DNA from: Kaistella sp. SH40-3
Lineage (GTDB): Bacteria > Bacteroidota > Bacteroidia > Flavobacteriales > Weeksellaceae
Direction of reading: 5' to 3'
Assembly: GCF_030686865.1 (NCBI RefSeq)
Contig: NZ_JAQYUS010000005.1
Location: forward strand, 186,001 to 250,000
DNA length: 64,000 nucleotides
Shown here in pieces: positions 7,297 through 15,716 of the stretch (its first letter is position 1; every line of letters starts with the position of its first letter). Under the pieces are notes generated by a model that did not search any database, was not told the DNA's origin, and worked only from the letters and a program-made list of their open reading frames with translations. The position numbers and the translations under genes are program-made.

Positions 7297-8226
7297 ATGA
7301 AATTTATAATTTCAGGGTTATTGGTTGTCCATACATCCCTATTATTCTCTCAGGTAGGTATTAACACCTCCTCACCAGATTCCTCATCCGCTCTTGAAGT
7401 ATCCAGTACCAGTTCATCATCCGTAAAAAGAGGATTTATCGGTCCAATCGTTACACTTACGAATCTCTCTATCGCAGGCCCAGTTACGGCTCCTGCAGAA
7501 GGTTTGGTTGTGTTTAATGATACCGGCACGGAAAGTATTCCAGTCGGGTATTATTTCTGGAATGGTTTTACCTGGAACTCGCTAAATAGAACAAGAACTA
7601 CAAGCACTACCGTTTATACAGATATTCGTGCGGCTGTTTTGGGCTATGATCCTTCTTCTTCTGGCGCTTCAGCTCCCGTTGGTGCTAATTCTGGAACCAT
7701 TACCGCAAGTGGTAAAAAGTGCGCAAAATTTTCTACCGGTACCGATGCTAATAACCATTCTTATTGTAGTTACAACTTAAACAAAAATGTTTCGTTTCAG
7801 GAAGCTTTTGTTTTGGCTAAAAGTTTAGGAGGTTATCTGCCAGTAATTACAACTGCGAACGAATGGAATTTTGTTAAAACAAACCTTCTGACAAGTGGCG
7901 GTATAGGAACAGGAACCAATTATGCAGGCGCAAGTTGGCTTGGTTATAAAAAGACTCAATATCCAGGAACGGCTTTTAACAATAGTTTTATTTGGATTAC
8001 TGGTGAAACTTCTAGAATCGCTTGGGCAACTACTGGAAACAGAGGAGCAAGCCTTGAAGTGAATTTTTTACCTGGTTCTAACGGAATTAGTACTGCTACA
8101 GACGGCGCACTGGTTTTAGCCGGAAATTGCACTTATATTTCCAGTGATAGCAATAGAAACTGGGGAAGCAATAATTGCAACAGTTTCAATAATTCCAATT
8201 ACCTCATTGTAGAATTTCAACAATAA
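7297..8226 (+). CDS. Secreted C-type-lectin-like protein 1
   Basis: A 309-residue exported protein, first of three tandem paralogues. A signal peptide (to about LLFSQ) is followed by the flavobacterial N-terminal module VGINTSSPDSSSALEV... RGFIGPIVTLT... GYYFWNGFTWNSL. The C-terminal ~150 residues look like a C-type lectin domain: CAKFSTGTD...YCSYN, FQEAFVLAKSLGGYLPVIT, EWNFVKTNLL, ASWLGYKK, FIWITGE, then a final Cys-containing WGSNNC...LIVEFQQ. The calcium motif EPN is not conserved here. Surface adhesion or glycan binding is the likely class of role, by inference. It is 6 bp from the next gene. Confidence 0.75.
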   Translation: MKFIISGLLVVHTSLLFSQVGINTSSPDSSSALEVSSTSSSSVKRGFIGPIVTLTNLSIAGPVTAPAEGLVVFNDTGTESIPVGYYFWNGFTWNSLNRTRTTSTTVYTDIRAAVLGYDPSSSGASAPVGANSGTITASGKKCAKFSTGTDANNHSYCSYNLNKNVSFQEAFVLAKSLGGYLPVITTANEWNFVKTNLLTSGGIGTGTNYAGASWLGYKKTQYPGTAFNNSFIWITGETSRIAWATTGNRGASLEVNFLPGSNGISTATDGALVLAGNCTYISSDSNRNWGSNNCNSFNNSNYLIVEFQQ

Positions 8227-8232
8227 CCAGAT

Positions 8233-9138
8233 ATGAAAAAAATAATATTTAGTTTGCTTTTATGTTCTGTTTTTTCAGTAAAAGCACAGGTCAAAATAGG
8301 AGGAAGTACTCCAGCCTTAATGCCTAATAACGTCGCTTTGCAAGTTGAAGCCGCAAGTAAAGATAAAGGCGTGCTTTTCCCCAGAGTAGATTTGATGTCT
8401 TTAACTTTGAAAACACCTATTACCAGCGCACCTAGTCCGGGATTAATCGTTTATAATAAAAAATCAGACGGCGACAACGGTTTTTTAGCAAAGGGTTATT
8501 ATTATTGGGAAAATAACCAATGGAATTTAATTAATGCTAAAGAAAGCGATTCTAATTTTGTTGATGTAATTACCACAGAGCAATTGGGTTATGTTCCTAC
8601 AACTGCAAGTGGTTCTATAATTAACGTTCCGGGAACTACTAAATTACGTTGCGTGAAATGGGAAGAACTGTTGGGTGGTAATGGTCATGTTTATTGCCTA
8701 TACACCTCAACTACACCACTTTCTTGGAATGCTGCCTATCTTCTTGGTAAAAACGCTGGTGGTTATTTACCAGTCATTACAAGCAATAGAGAATGGAATT
8801 TCATTAAAGATAAGGTTCTTACCGATGGTAATAGTGTTGGTGGTGGAAATTTTACAGCCAATGCATGGTTAGGTTTTAACAGAGATACTTTTTTCCAGAA
8901 AGGGGCTACGGTAACTGATTACAAATACAGATATCGCTGGATTACTGGAGAAATATCTTTATTAGACTGGAGTAGTACGACTGCCACAACGGAGAATCAA
9001 TTTGTTACTGCGCTTCCTTTTAATGCAGACAGTGTTTCACAGAACTGCGGTAGAATTAATACTGCTGCTGGTAACTGGTCGGTTGTAAATTGTGCAACAA
9101 ATAATACAGCAGGTCTCATTTTAGAATTTAATCAATAA
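8233..9138 (+). CDS. Secreted C-type-lectin-like protein 2
   Basis: A 301-residue paralogue of its neighbours with the same two-part design. The signal peptide ends near VKAQ. The N-terminal module is KIGGSTPALMP... KGVLFPRVDLMSL... KGYYYWENNQWNLI. The lectin-like half has LRCVKWEELLGGNGHVYC, LLGKNAGGYLPVITSNREWNFIKDK, AWLGFNRDT, YRWITGEISLLDWS, and the ending NWSVVNC...LILEFNQ. As in copy 1, the EPN/WND calcium motifs are absent or altered. It lies 6 bp after copy 1 and 4 bp before copy 3, so the three are surely co-transcribed. Confidence 0.75.
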   Translation: MKKIIFSLLLCSVFSVKAQVKIGGSTPALMPNNVALQVEAASKDKGVLFPRVDLMSLTLKTPITSAPSPGLIVYNKKSDGDNGFLAKGYYYWENNQWNLINAKESDSNFVDVITTEQLGYVPTTASGSIINVPGTTKLRCVKWEELLGGNGHVYCLYTSTTPLSWNAAYLLGKNAGGYLPVITSNREWNFIKDKVLTDGNSVGGGNFTANAWLGFNRDTFFQKGATVTDYKYRYRWITGEISLLDWSSTTATTENQFVTALPFNADSVSQNCGRINTAAGNWSVVNCATNNTAGLILEFNQ

Positions 9139-9142
9139 ACAG

Positions 9143-10114
9143 ATGAAAAAAATTATACTTTTATTCGTACTAGCATTTTTAAATATGCAAGCACAGACAA
9201 AAAACGTCGGCATCAATATAGCCTCTCCAGATCCATCAGCGATATTAGATATTTACGCTCAAGACAGAGGTTTTCTAGGACCAAAAGTTGAATTAACCTC
9301 TAGAACTGATCAATCAACATTGGGAACTACTCCCGCTGGAATGATGGTTTATAATACCAGAATACAATTGGGTACTGTAGATACAGAATTGATTAAGAGT
9401 TATTATTACTGGAATGGCAGCCAATGGATTGCGATGAATACTGGTTATAATAACAATAAGATTGCAGGACAGGATATTACTTTTGTACAAACGTTAGGTT
9501 ACAATCCTACAGGGTATGTTAATTCTCAAAATATAATTGTTGGACCTGTACAAAATGGAACAAATACCTATACCAGAATTGGTTGTTACAAATGGGATAC
9601 CGGAACGAATGCAAATGGACACCGATATTGCGCCTATAAAATTGGCACTTCTCCTCTCATACCATCTAATCTTACCGATTTAACGCAGAATGCTACCTGG
9701 GCAAATGCTTTTAATATGTCTAAAACGGTAGGTGGATATATGCCGACCATTACTAATAATGAGGAATGGCAAATGATTAAAACGAACATTTTAAATTTAA
9801 ATGTTGCAACCATTAGCGGTACAACTTATAAAGTTAAAGATTATACTTCCTGGATTGGAATGAACAAAGTGACTTATGCTGGAAATGCTAAAGAATTTAT
9901 CTGGATAACGGGAGAAAGAAGTTCATCCTTGGGAAATACAGCAATTCCTTTTGGGCCTTTCAATGGTGGAGAACCCAATGATACCGATAATGATGAAGGT
10001 TGTGTACAGATTTTATCACCCACCGTCTCCACTACCAATGAGTGGAACGATTTGTCTTGTACCGCTACCTATTCTGCGAGGTTTGGTGTAATCTTGGTAG
10101 AATTTGATAATTAA
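9143..10114 (+). CDS. Secreted C-type-lectin-like protein 3, with an intact EPN/WND site
   Basis: A 323-residue paralogue. Signal peptide MKKIILLFVLAFLNMQAQ, then VGINIASPDPSAILDI... RGFLGPKVELT... SYYYWNGSQW. The lectin-like half has CYKWDTGTNANGHRYCAYK, WANAFNMSKTVGGYMPTIT, EEWQMIKTNIL, SWIGMNK and FIWITGE. Unlike the first two copies it keeps GGEPNDTDNDEGC near residue 275 and EWNDLSC, the EPN and WND residues that bind Ca2+ and mannose-type sugars in classical C-type lectins. It is therefore the most likely active sugar binder of the trio. The operon ends at a hairpin terminator. Confidence 0.8.
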   Translation: MKKIILLFVLAFLNMQAQTKNVGINIASPDPSAILDIYAQDRGFLGPKVELTSRTDQSTLGTTPAGMMVYNTRIQLGTVDTELIKSYYYWNGSQWIAMNTGYNNNKIAGQDITFVQTLGYNPTGYVNSQNIIVGPVQNGTNTYTRIGCYKWDTGTNANGHRYCAYKIGTSPLIPSNLTDLTQNATWANAFNMSKTVGGYMPTITNNEEWQMIKTNILNLNVATISGTTYKVKDYTSWIGMNKVTYAGNAKEFIWITGERSSSLGNTAIPFGPFNGGEPNDTDNDEGCVQILSPTVSTTNEWNDLSCTATYSARFGVILVEFDN

Positions 10115-10149
10115 TTAGAAAATTAAAATCTCCAGCATTTATTTAAATA

Positions 10150-10190
10150 AAAAGGCTCTAATTTTGTTAAACAGATAAGAGCCTTTTACA
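10150..10190 (+). terminator. Intrinsic terminator of the lectin-like operon
   Basis: AAAAGGCTCT / AGAGCCTTTT stem with an 18-base AT-rich loop. The T run is short, so it is a weaker hairpin than others here. Confidence 0.65.
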
Positions 10191-10308
10191 TTAATTGTTT
10201 TTTCGAAATTTTTCAGAATAACTTTTCAACTTATACAGTTAGTGAAATACTAGTTTTGAAAAACTAATTTTATCATTTTTTTCTGGTCTCTTTTGTGATA
10301 AAAAGTTT

Positions 10309-13095
10309 TTATTTTTCTAAAAACTGTCGCAATACATATTGTAAAATTCCGCCATTTCGGTAATACTCAATCTCAATCATAGAATCTAATCGCGCAATAA
10401 CCGTGAATTTAATTTCCGTGCCTTTTTCGGTCTTAGCCGTAATCATAATTTCTTTTAAGGGTTTGATATCGTTTGCAATTCCTGTAATCGAAAAGATTTC
10501 TTTACCTGTAAGTCCGAATTTTTCTGCTGTGTCGCCTTCTTTATATTCCAGTGGTAATACACCCAAACCGACTAGATTACTTCTATGAATACGCTCGTAA
10601 CTTTCTGCCAGTACTGCTTTTATTCCCAATAGGAAAGTCCCTTTTGCGGCCCAGTCTCGGGAAGATCCGCTGCCGTATTCTTTCCCGGCCAAAACCAATA
10701 ACGGAATTTTTTCCTTTTTATATTTAACGGAAGCATCATAAACCATCATTTCCTCGCCAGTAGGTAAATAAGAAGTGAAGCCGCCTTCTTTCTGGGCTAA
10801 TTTATTTTTGATTCTCACGTTGGCAAAAGTCCCGCGAACCATTACCTCATCATTGCCACGTCGAGATCCGTAGGAATTAAAATCCTCTTTCTTTACTCCT
10901 TTGCTTAAAAGGTATTTACCTGCTGCAGAAGATTCATTAAAAGCACCTGCTGGAGAAATATGATCTGTTGTTACGCTGTCTCCTAAAACCAACAAAGCTC
11001 TTGCATTTTGAATGTCCTGCAAAGGTTCAGTCTCAGTTGGAAGATTGTGGAAAAAGGGAATTTCTTTAATATAGGTGGAATCTTGATTCCAGTCGTAAAG
11101 TTTGCCCGTCGGAACTTCCAGGTTTCTCCAGATCTCATTTCCGTCAAAAATTTCACCATAGTTTTTTGCAAAATCATGAGGAGAAAGAACGCGAACTAAA
11201 ATTTCATTGATCTCATCATCAGTCGGCCAGATATCTTTGAGATAAACAGGTTCCTGATTAGAATCATAACTGATTGGTTCGGTAGTCAAATCGATATCAA
11301 CTCGGCCGGCAATCGCATAAGCAACCACCAACATTGGCGACATTAAAAAATTCATTTTTACCTGTGGATGAATTCTGGCTTCAAAATTTCGGTTTCCTGA
11401 TAATACCGAAGAAACAATCAAATTATAATCATCAACTGCCTGTGAAATTTTTGGGGATAAAGGTCCTGAATTCCCAATACACGACGTACAGCCATAACCG
11501 ACCAAATGAAAATCAAGCGCTTCCAAATCTTTCATTAAATCTGCTTTTTCAAGATAATCGGTAACCACTTTTGAACCCGGTGCGAGAGAAGTTTTTACCC
11601 AAGGTTTTACATCAATACCGTGTTCTCTGGCTTTTCTGGCAACTAGACCAGCACCAATCATCACAAACGGATTGGAGGTATTAGTACAGGAAGTAATCGC
11701 TGCGATTGCTACCGCACCATCAGAAAGCATGAATTTTTCATCACCTCTTGTAATCCAAACGGTTTTCATTCCATCTTTATCTGTGGCTTCAATTTCTAAA
11801 TTCACAGATTTTTGTTCGGCTTTTGGAACTGGTAAATCACCACCTTCATTATCAAACCGAGTTATTGATTTTTCAATTTCGCGGTCTTGAAGATGAATAT
11901 ATTTTCTATTAAAAGAAGTGTGCAGTAAATCGATAAATGTATTTTTAAAATCTTTTAAAAGAATTTTATCCTGAGGTCGTTTTGGACCAGCAACGGTTGG
12001 TTCGATTGTAGAAAGGTCAAGTTCCAAAACAGAAGTATAAGTGATTTTATCTTCATTTTCCCGCCAAAGCATATTCGTTTTGCAATAGGTTTCTACCAAA
12101 TTAATTTGAGTTTCGGAGCGATTACTTTTTCGCATATACTCCAAGCTTTTATCATCGATAGGGAAGTAGGTAATGGTGCAGCCAAATTCTGGCGACATAT
12201 TTCCAATTGTTGCCCGATCTGGAACAGAAAGATTGGATAAACCTGGGCCAAATACTTCTACAAACTTTCCAACCACGCCAAATTTTCGAAGTAGATTAGC
12301 GATCGTTAACACTAAATCTGTAGCGGTAGAACCCAACGGAAGCTTTCCGCTCAATTTTAAACCGACAACTTCGGGCATAATAAAATAGAGAGGTTGACCC
12401 AGAATTGCGGCTTCAGCTTCGATACCGCCGACACCCCAAGCAACGACACCAATCCCGTTAACCATGGGTGTATGACTATCGGTTCCAACCAAAGTATCAG
12501 GAAAAACTTCACCATTTCTCTCGATGACGCCTTTGGATAAATATTCCAGATTGATTTGATGGCAAATACCCATTCCCGGCGGAACAACGCTGAAATTATC
12601 AAAAGAATTCTGTGCCCATTTTAGAAATTGGTATCGCTCTTTATTTCGCTTGTATTCTTCATCAATATTACGGGAATAGGATTCTTCGGTGCCGAAATAA
12701 TCAACTTGGACTGAGTGATCAATAATTAAATCTACAGGAACTAATGGATTAATAGTATCTGGATCTTTACCTTTTCTGGCTACTTCAGCCCGAAGGGCGG
12801 CAATATCAACTACAGCAGGAACTCCCGTAAAATCCTGCATTAAAACCCGTGCCGGTTTGAAGGGGATATCCTTGTCGGAACCTTGGGGCAACCAGTTTAA
12901 TAAGGTTTCAATATTTTCTTTAGTAATCGAAAAACCATCGTAATTGCGAAGTGTATTTTCCAAAAGAATCCGAATTGAAAAAGGCAGTTGGTCAATTTTA
13001 TATCCCTTATTTTTTAATTCAGAAAGACTGTAATAGTTATAATTTCCTTCTTTGGTTTGAAGGCTTTTTTTTACTTGAAAAATATCTTTTTCCAT
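10309..13095 (-). CDS. acnA: Aconitate hydratase, AcnA/IRP type
   Basis: A 928-residue aconitase converting citrate to isocitrate in the TCA cycle. It belongs to the AcnA/iron-regulatory-protein branch by length and by features such as VLMQDFTGVPAVVD near residue 85 and DSHTPMVNGIGVVAWGVGGIE near residue 210. The [4Fe-4S] ligands are the cysteines in ITSCTNTSNP (~468) and GCTSCIGNSGP (~534 and ~537). The C-terminal swivel domain has GSGSSRDWAAKG and SYERIHRSNLVGLGVLPL. Intact and full length. Its upstream gap is unusually long. Confidence 0.97.
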   Translation of the reverse strand: MEKDIFQVKKSLQTKEGNYNYYSLSELKNKGYKIDQLPFSIRILLENTLRNYDGFSITKENIETLLNWLPQGSDKDIPFKPARVLMQDFTGVPAVVDIAALRAEVARKGKDPDTINPLVPVDLIIDHSVQVDYFGTEESYSRNIDEEYKRNKERYQFLKWAQNSFDNFSVVPPGMGICHQINLEYLSKGVIERNGEVFPDTLVGTDSHTPMVNGIGVVAWGVGGIEAEAAILGQPLYFIMPEVVGLKLSGKLPLGSTATDLVLTIANLLRKFGVVGKFVEVFGPGLSNLSVPDRATIGNMSPEFGCTITYFPIDDKSLEYMRKSNRSETQINLVETYCKTNMLWRENEDKITYTSVLELDLSTIEPTVAGPKRPQDKILLKDFKNTFIDLLHTSFNRKYIHLQDREIEKSITRFDNEGGDLPVPKAEQKSVNLEIEATDKDGMKTVWITRGDEKFMLSDGAVAIAAITSCTNTSNPFVMIGAGLVARKAREHGIDVKPWVKTSLAPGSKVVTDYLEKADLMKDLEALDFHLVGYGCTSCIGNSGPLSPKISQAVDDYNLIVSSVLSGNRNFEARIHPQVKMNFLMSPMLVVAYAIAGRVDIDLTTEPISYDSNQEPVYLKDIWPTDDEINEILVRVLSPHDFAKNYGEIFDGNEIWRNLEVPTGKLYDWNQDSTYIKEIPFFHNLPTETEPLQDIQNARALLVLGDSVTTDHISPAGAFNESSAAGKYLLSKGVKKEDFNSYGSRRGNDEVMVRGTFANVRIKNKLAQKEGGFTSYLPTGEEMMVYDASVKYKKEKIPLLVLAGKEYGSGSSRDWAAKGTFLLGIKAVLAESYERIHRSNLVGLGVLPLEYKEGDTAEKFGLTGKEIFSITGIANDIKPLKEIMITAKTEKGTEIKFTVIARLDSMIEIEYYRNGGILQYVLRQFLEK

Positions 13096-13512
13096 AATAT
13101 TGATGTTTTAATAGTAAATGATTTAAAACTCTGATGAACCAAGAATTGATACACTGCTTCAAATGAAAAAATGAAAATTATTACTCTGAATAACTGAAAA
13201 GGATTTTTTAAAGCAATGGCGTTGTAAAGACGATTAGCTCATTTTCATTATTAATGATTTTTAGAAAAGTATAAAAACCTTAATATATTAACCTGAAAAA
13301 TTTCGACTTAAATTTCCAGGTTGTTTGCTCCCCTCAAAGTTAGGAAATAAAGGAAAGCAAAAGTGAAATTTTTTTTATGACCTGATTTTGAATGTATTAT
13401 CTCTTCCTTAAACTATTTTAAAACTACAAAAGATGCAAAAGTTTTGCTATTATAAAACATTAAAAGATTTTAAAATATAATCTTCAACAGCAAATAATTC
13501 AGATTTTTTTAA
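13096..13512 (-). promoter_or_regulatory. acnA upstream region with a possible -7 box at 13335-13342
   Basis: This 417-bp gap holds no ORF or repeat that I can support. On the minus strand TAACTTTG (13335-13342) fits TAnnTTTG, and TTTTGC lies 15 bases further upstream, shorter than the usual spacing. If used, it gives acnA a leader of about 230 bases. No hairpin typical of a riboswitch was recognised. Confidence 0.3.
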
Positions 13513-14511
13513 TTAATCCTGTTGTTTTTTTGGACTTGGAGTAAAACTCACCACCTTATTTTTGATGGGTTTAATCGTTTTCAAATAGGCGAAAATGGCG
13601 CTTATGTCTTCATCGGTCATTTTCCCATACATTGTCCAGGGCATCATGGTATTAAAATCTCCAGGTTTAAGTTTGGTGTTCAGTGTTGTAGAATCTGACC
13701 TTGAATGAAATAAATCGAGAAACATTTTTTCTGTCCAGTCTCCTAAACCAGTTTCTTTATCTGGAGAGATATTGCTAGAATGTACAACCGAGCCATCTGG
13801 AAATGGAAAATCTCTTCCACCTCCAAACTCAGTTCCTGCAACCAGACTTCCTTTCTCAAATTTGGTGTGACATTCTACACAAGCCGCAGCATTCGCAATA
13901 TATTTTCCATAATTAACGACCTCGGTTTTTGCAGGTATTTTTGTAAAGTTTGCTTTGTGAGGAATGGTATTGATGATAAAATTCATCGGGAAATCAGACG
14001 TAGAATTAGGTACTACATTTTTGATGGGTTTTAGAGTTCGAACATAGGCGATGATGGATTTTATGTCTTCCTGATCCATTTGACCGTAGTAATGATAAGG
14101 CATTACGGGAAACATTGCTTCACCTTCTTTGTTGACTCCAGTTGTTATTACTCGAAAAAGTTCACCGTCTGTGTAATGGCTTATTCCTTCTGGAGTAATA
14201 TTTTTCGCATAATATCTTCCCGGGAAACCAAATTTTTCATCGAACAAGTCGCCACCCATTCCAATAGTTCCCTCAGTCGCTGGGCCTGCAAATCTTGTCC
14301 AATCACGTTTGGAGTGGCAGTCCATACAATTGGTAACATGGTTGGCGAGATATTTCCCGCGTGCAATTCGTTCTGGAGTTCTTTCTATAGCCATGGTTTG
14401 CGCTTTTCCAACATTGGGTAAGAAAAACTTCACGTAGCATAAAATCGATATCCCAATAATCCCTATGATTATAAAAAACCAAAGTAGAAGGTGTATAAGT
14501 CTTCTCATCAT
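13513..14511 (-). CDS. Membrane-anchored dihaem cytochrome c
   Basis: A 332-residue protein with one N-terminal membrane anchor (residues ~7-27, LLLWFFIIIGIIGISILCYV) and two class-I cytochrome c domains on the outer side of the inner membrane. Haem motifs are CMDCH (residues 62-66) and CVECH (~210-214). Each domain ends with an M-containing segment (MPYHYYGQMDQEDIKSIIAYVRTL and MPWTMYGKMTDEDISAIFAYLKT) giving the sixth ligand and the final helix. Similar proteins are electron carriers or subunits of alcohol or sugar dehydrogenases. No partner dehydrogenase is adjacent, so the redox partner is unknown. Confidence 0.88.
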   Translation of the reverse strand: MMRRLIHLLLWFFIIIGIIGISILCYVKFFLPNVGKAQTMAIERTPERIARGKYLANHVTNCMDCHSKRDWTRFAGPATEGTIGMGGDLFDEKFGFPGRYYAKNITPEGISHYTDGELFRVITTGVNKEGEAMFPVMPYHYYGQMDQEDIKSIIAYVRTLKPIKNVVPNSTSDFPMNFIINTIPHKANFTKIPAKTEVVNYGKYIANAAACVECHTKFEKGSLVAGTEFGGGRDFPFPDGSVVHSSNISPDKETGLGDWTEKMFLDLFHSRSDSTTLNTKLKPGDFNTMMPWTMYGKMTDEDISAIFAYLKTIKPIKNKVVSFTPSPKKQQD

Positions 14512-14861
14512 TTATAGTTTTTAAATTAAATACTTTCTAATCAATGTTAACCAATAAAACAAATCTTAACTTCCCGAAATTTTCGCAAACTTGGGTTATT
14601 AAAAGAATAAAAAATTGTTTACTAAATCGTTAAAATTACAATTAATAGATTGATTAAAATAAGTATAACCAACTGATATTGAATTGATTGATATTAATGA
14701 GTACAATGAGGAAATAACCCATTAATATTGTAAAGAATTTACTAATGATTTGTAAAAACCATTAGCAAAATATGTGAGAAATTCACTTTCGATTTAATAC
14801 AAGAAATTACTGCTATTTAATAATAAATAGATGAATAATAAAAAGAAGTTCGCAGGTTGGA
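14512..14861. other. Intergenic region, nothing identified
   Basis: About 350 bp of very AT-rich sequence between the cytochrome gene and the 64-aa membrane protein, both on the minus strand. I see no ORF, tRNA, convincing promoter or repeat. Confidence 0.5.
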
Positions 14862-15056
14862 TTATCCAGGTGTTTTTTGACTTTTAATAGTAAGTATAAA
14901 TCCAAGAATTAGGAAAATCAAAAATATTGGATAGAGGGTGAAAAAAATAGTATGGCTCGAAGTTATTGCTAACACTAAAGATAATAATAGATGGAGGCAC
15001 CCAATTACAATAATTCCGAAGGTTCCAATGGCGAAAAATGGATGAAATTTTTTCAT
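14862..15056 (-). CDS. Small membrane protein, 64 aa
   Basis: A 64-residue ORF with two hydrophobic helices (FAIGTFGIIVIGCLHLLLSLVL and IFFTLYPIFLIFLILGFIL) and a basic C-terminus (TIKSQKTPG), giving an N-in/C-in hairpin topology. It lies downstream of the DUF1304 gene on the same strand with a gap of about 130 bp, so the two may be co-transcribed. Function unknown. Confidence 0.5.
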   Translation of the reverse strand: MKKFHPFFAIGTFGIIVIGCLHLLLSLVLAITSSHTIFFTLYPIFLIFLILGFILTIKSQKTPG

Positions 15057-15189
15057 GGTCTTTTAGTTTTAAAAGGAATACTAAATTTACGAATCACTCC
15101 GAAACCGCACTATTTATTTGGTTGGTTATTCATTAAATGATTTGTTTTATGAAATTTAAAGATATTAAATTTAAACATATTCTAAGTTT

Positions 15190-15555
15190 TTATATTGAAA
15201 TAAGCACAAAAACCAATGCGATTATTGCAGGAAGCGCCTGAACATAGAATATTTTTTTACTCGCAGTTATTGCTCCAAAAACTCCGGCAACAATGACGCA
15301 CGATAAAAAAAATATCGCAATATTTGTTTTCCAAACGGTATCATTTATGAAAAACGTCCAAATCAGTCCTGTTGCTAAAAAGGCATTGTATAAACCTTGA
15401 TTTGCAGCCAACCCTTTTGTAGGTTTAAACAAATCGGCCGGAATCTGCTTGAAAGTCTTTTTGCCAATAGTTTCCCAGGCAAACATTTCAAAATACATAA
15501 TATATAAATGCTCAACTGCGACTAAACCGATTAATATTTTTGCGAATAATTCCAT
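15190..15555 (-). CDS. DUF1304 family integral membrane protein
   Basis: A 121-residue inner-membrane protein with four predicted helices. It matches the DUF1304 pattern: an N-terminal helix with AVEHLYIMYFEMFAW, a loop containing ADLFKPTKGLAANQGLYNAFLA, then two further helices. DUF1304 members are widespread and uncharacterised. It is monocistronic or paired with the 64-aa protein downstream. Confidence 0.82.
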   Translation of the reverse strand: MELFAKILIGLVAVEHLYIMYFEMFAWETIGKKTFKQIPADLFKPTKGLAANQGLYNAFLATGLIWTFFINDTVWKTNIAIFFLSCVIVAGVFGAITASKKIFYVQALPAIIALVFVLISI

Positions 15556-15666
15556 GGTGTTTTTGCTTTTTTGAATTGTTATGTTTTTATTTAAATTTTA
15601 TAATTTTTGTTTTGAAATTTTTCATTGCTAGTATTGATGATGTTCAGTTTCTATTAAAAAAATGAA

Positions 15667-15698
15667 AAAAAGCACGGTTCACAAAAAACGGTGCTTTT
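15667..15698 (-). terminator. Terminator of the acyl-CoA ligase gene
   Basis: On the minus strand AAAAGCACCG / CGGTGCTTTT-like arms with a mismatch near the loop, followed by a T run; it begins about 20 bases after the ligase stop. Confidence 0.75.
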
Positions 15699-15716
15699 AA
15701 ATTGATATCTTAAAAT

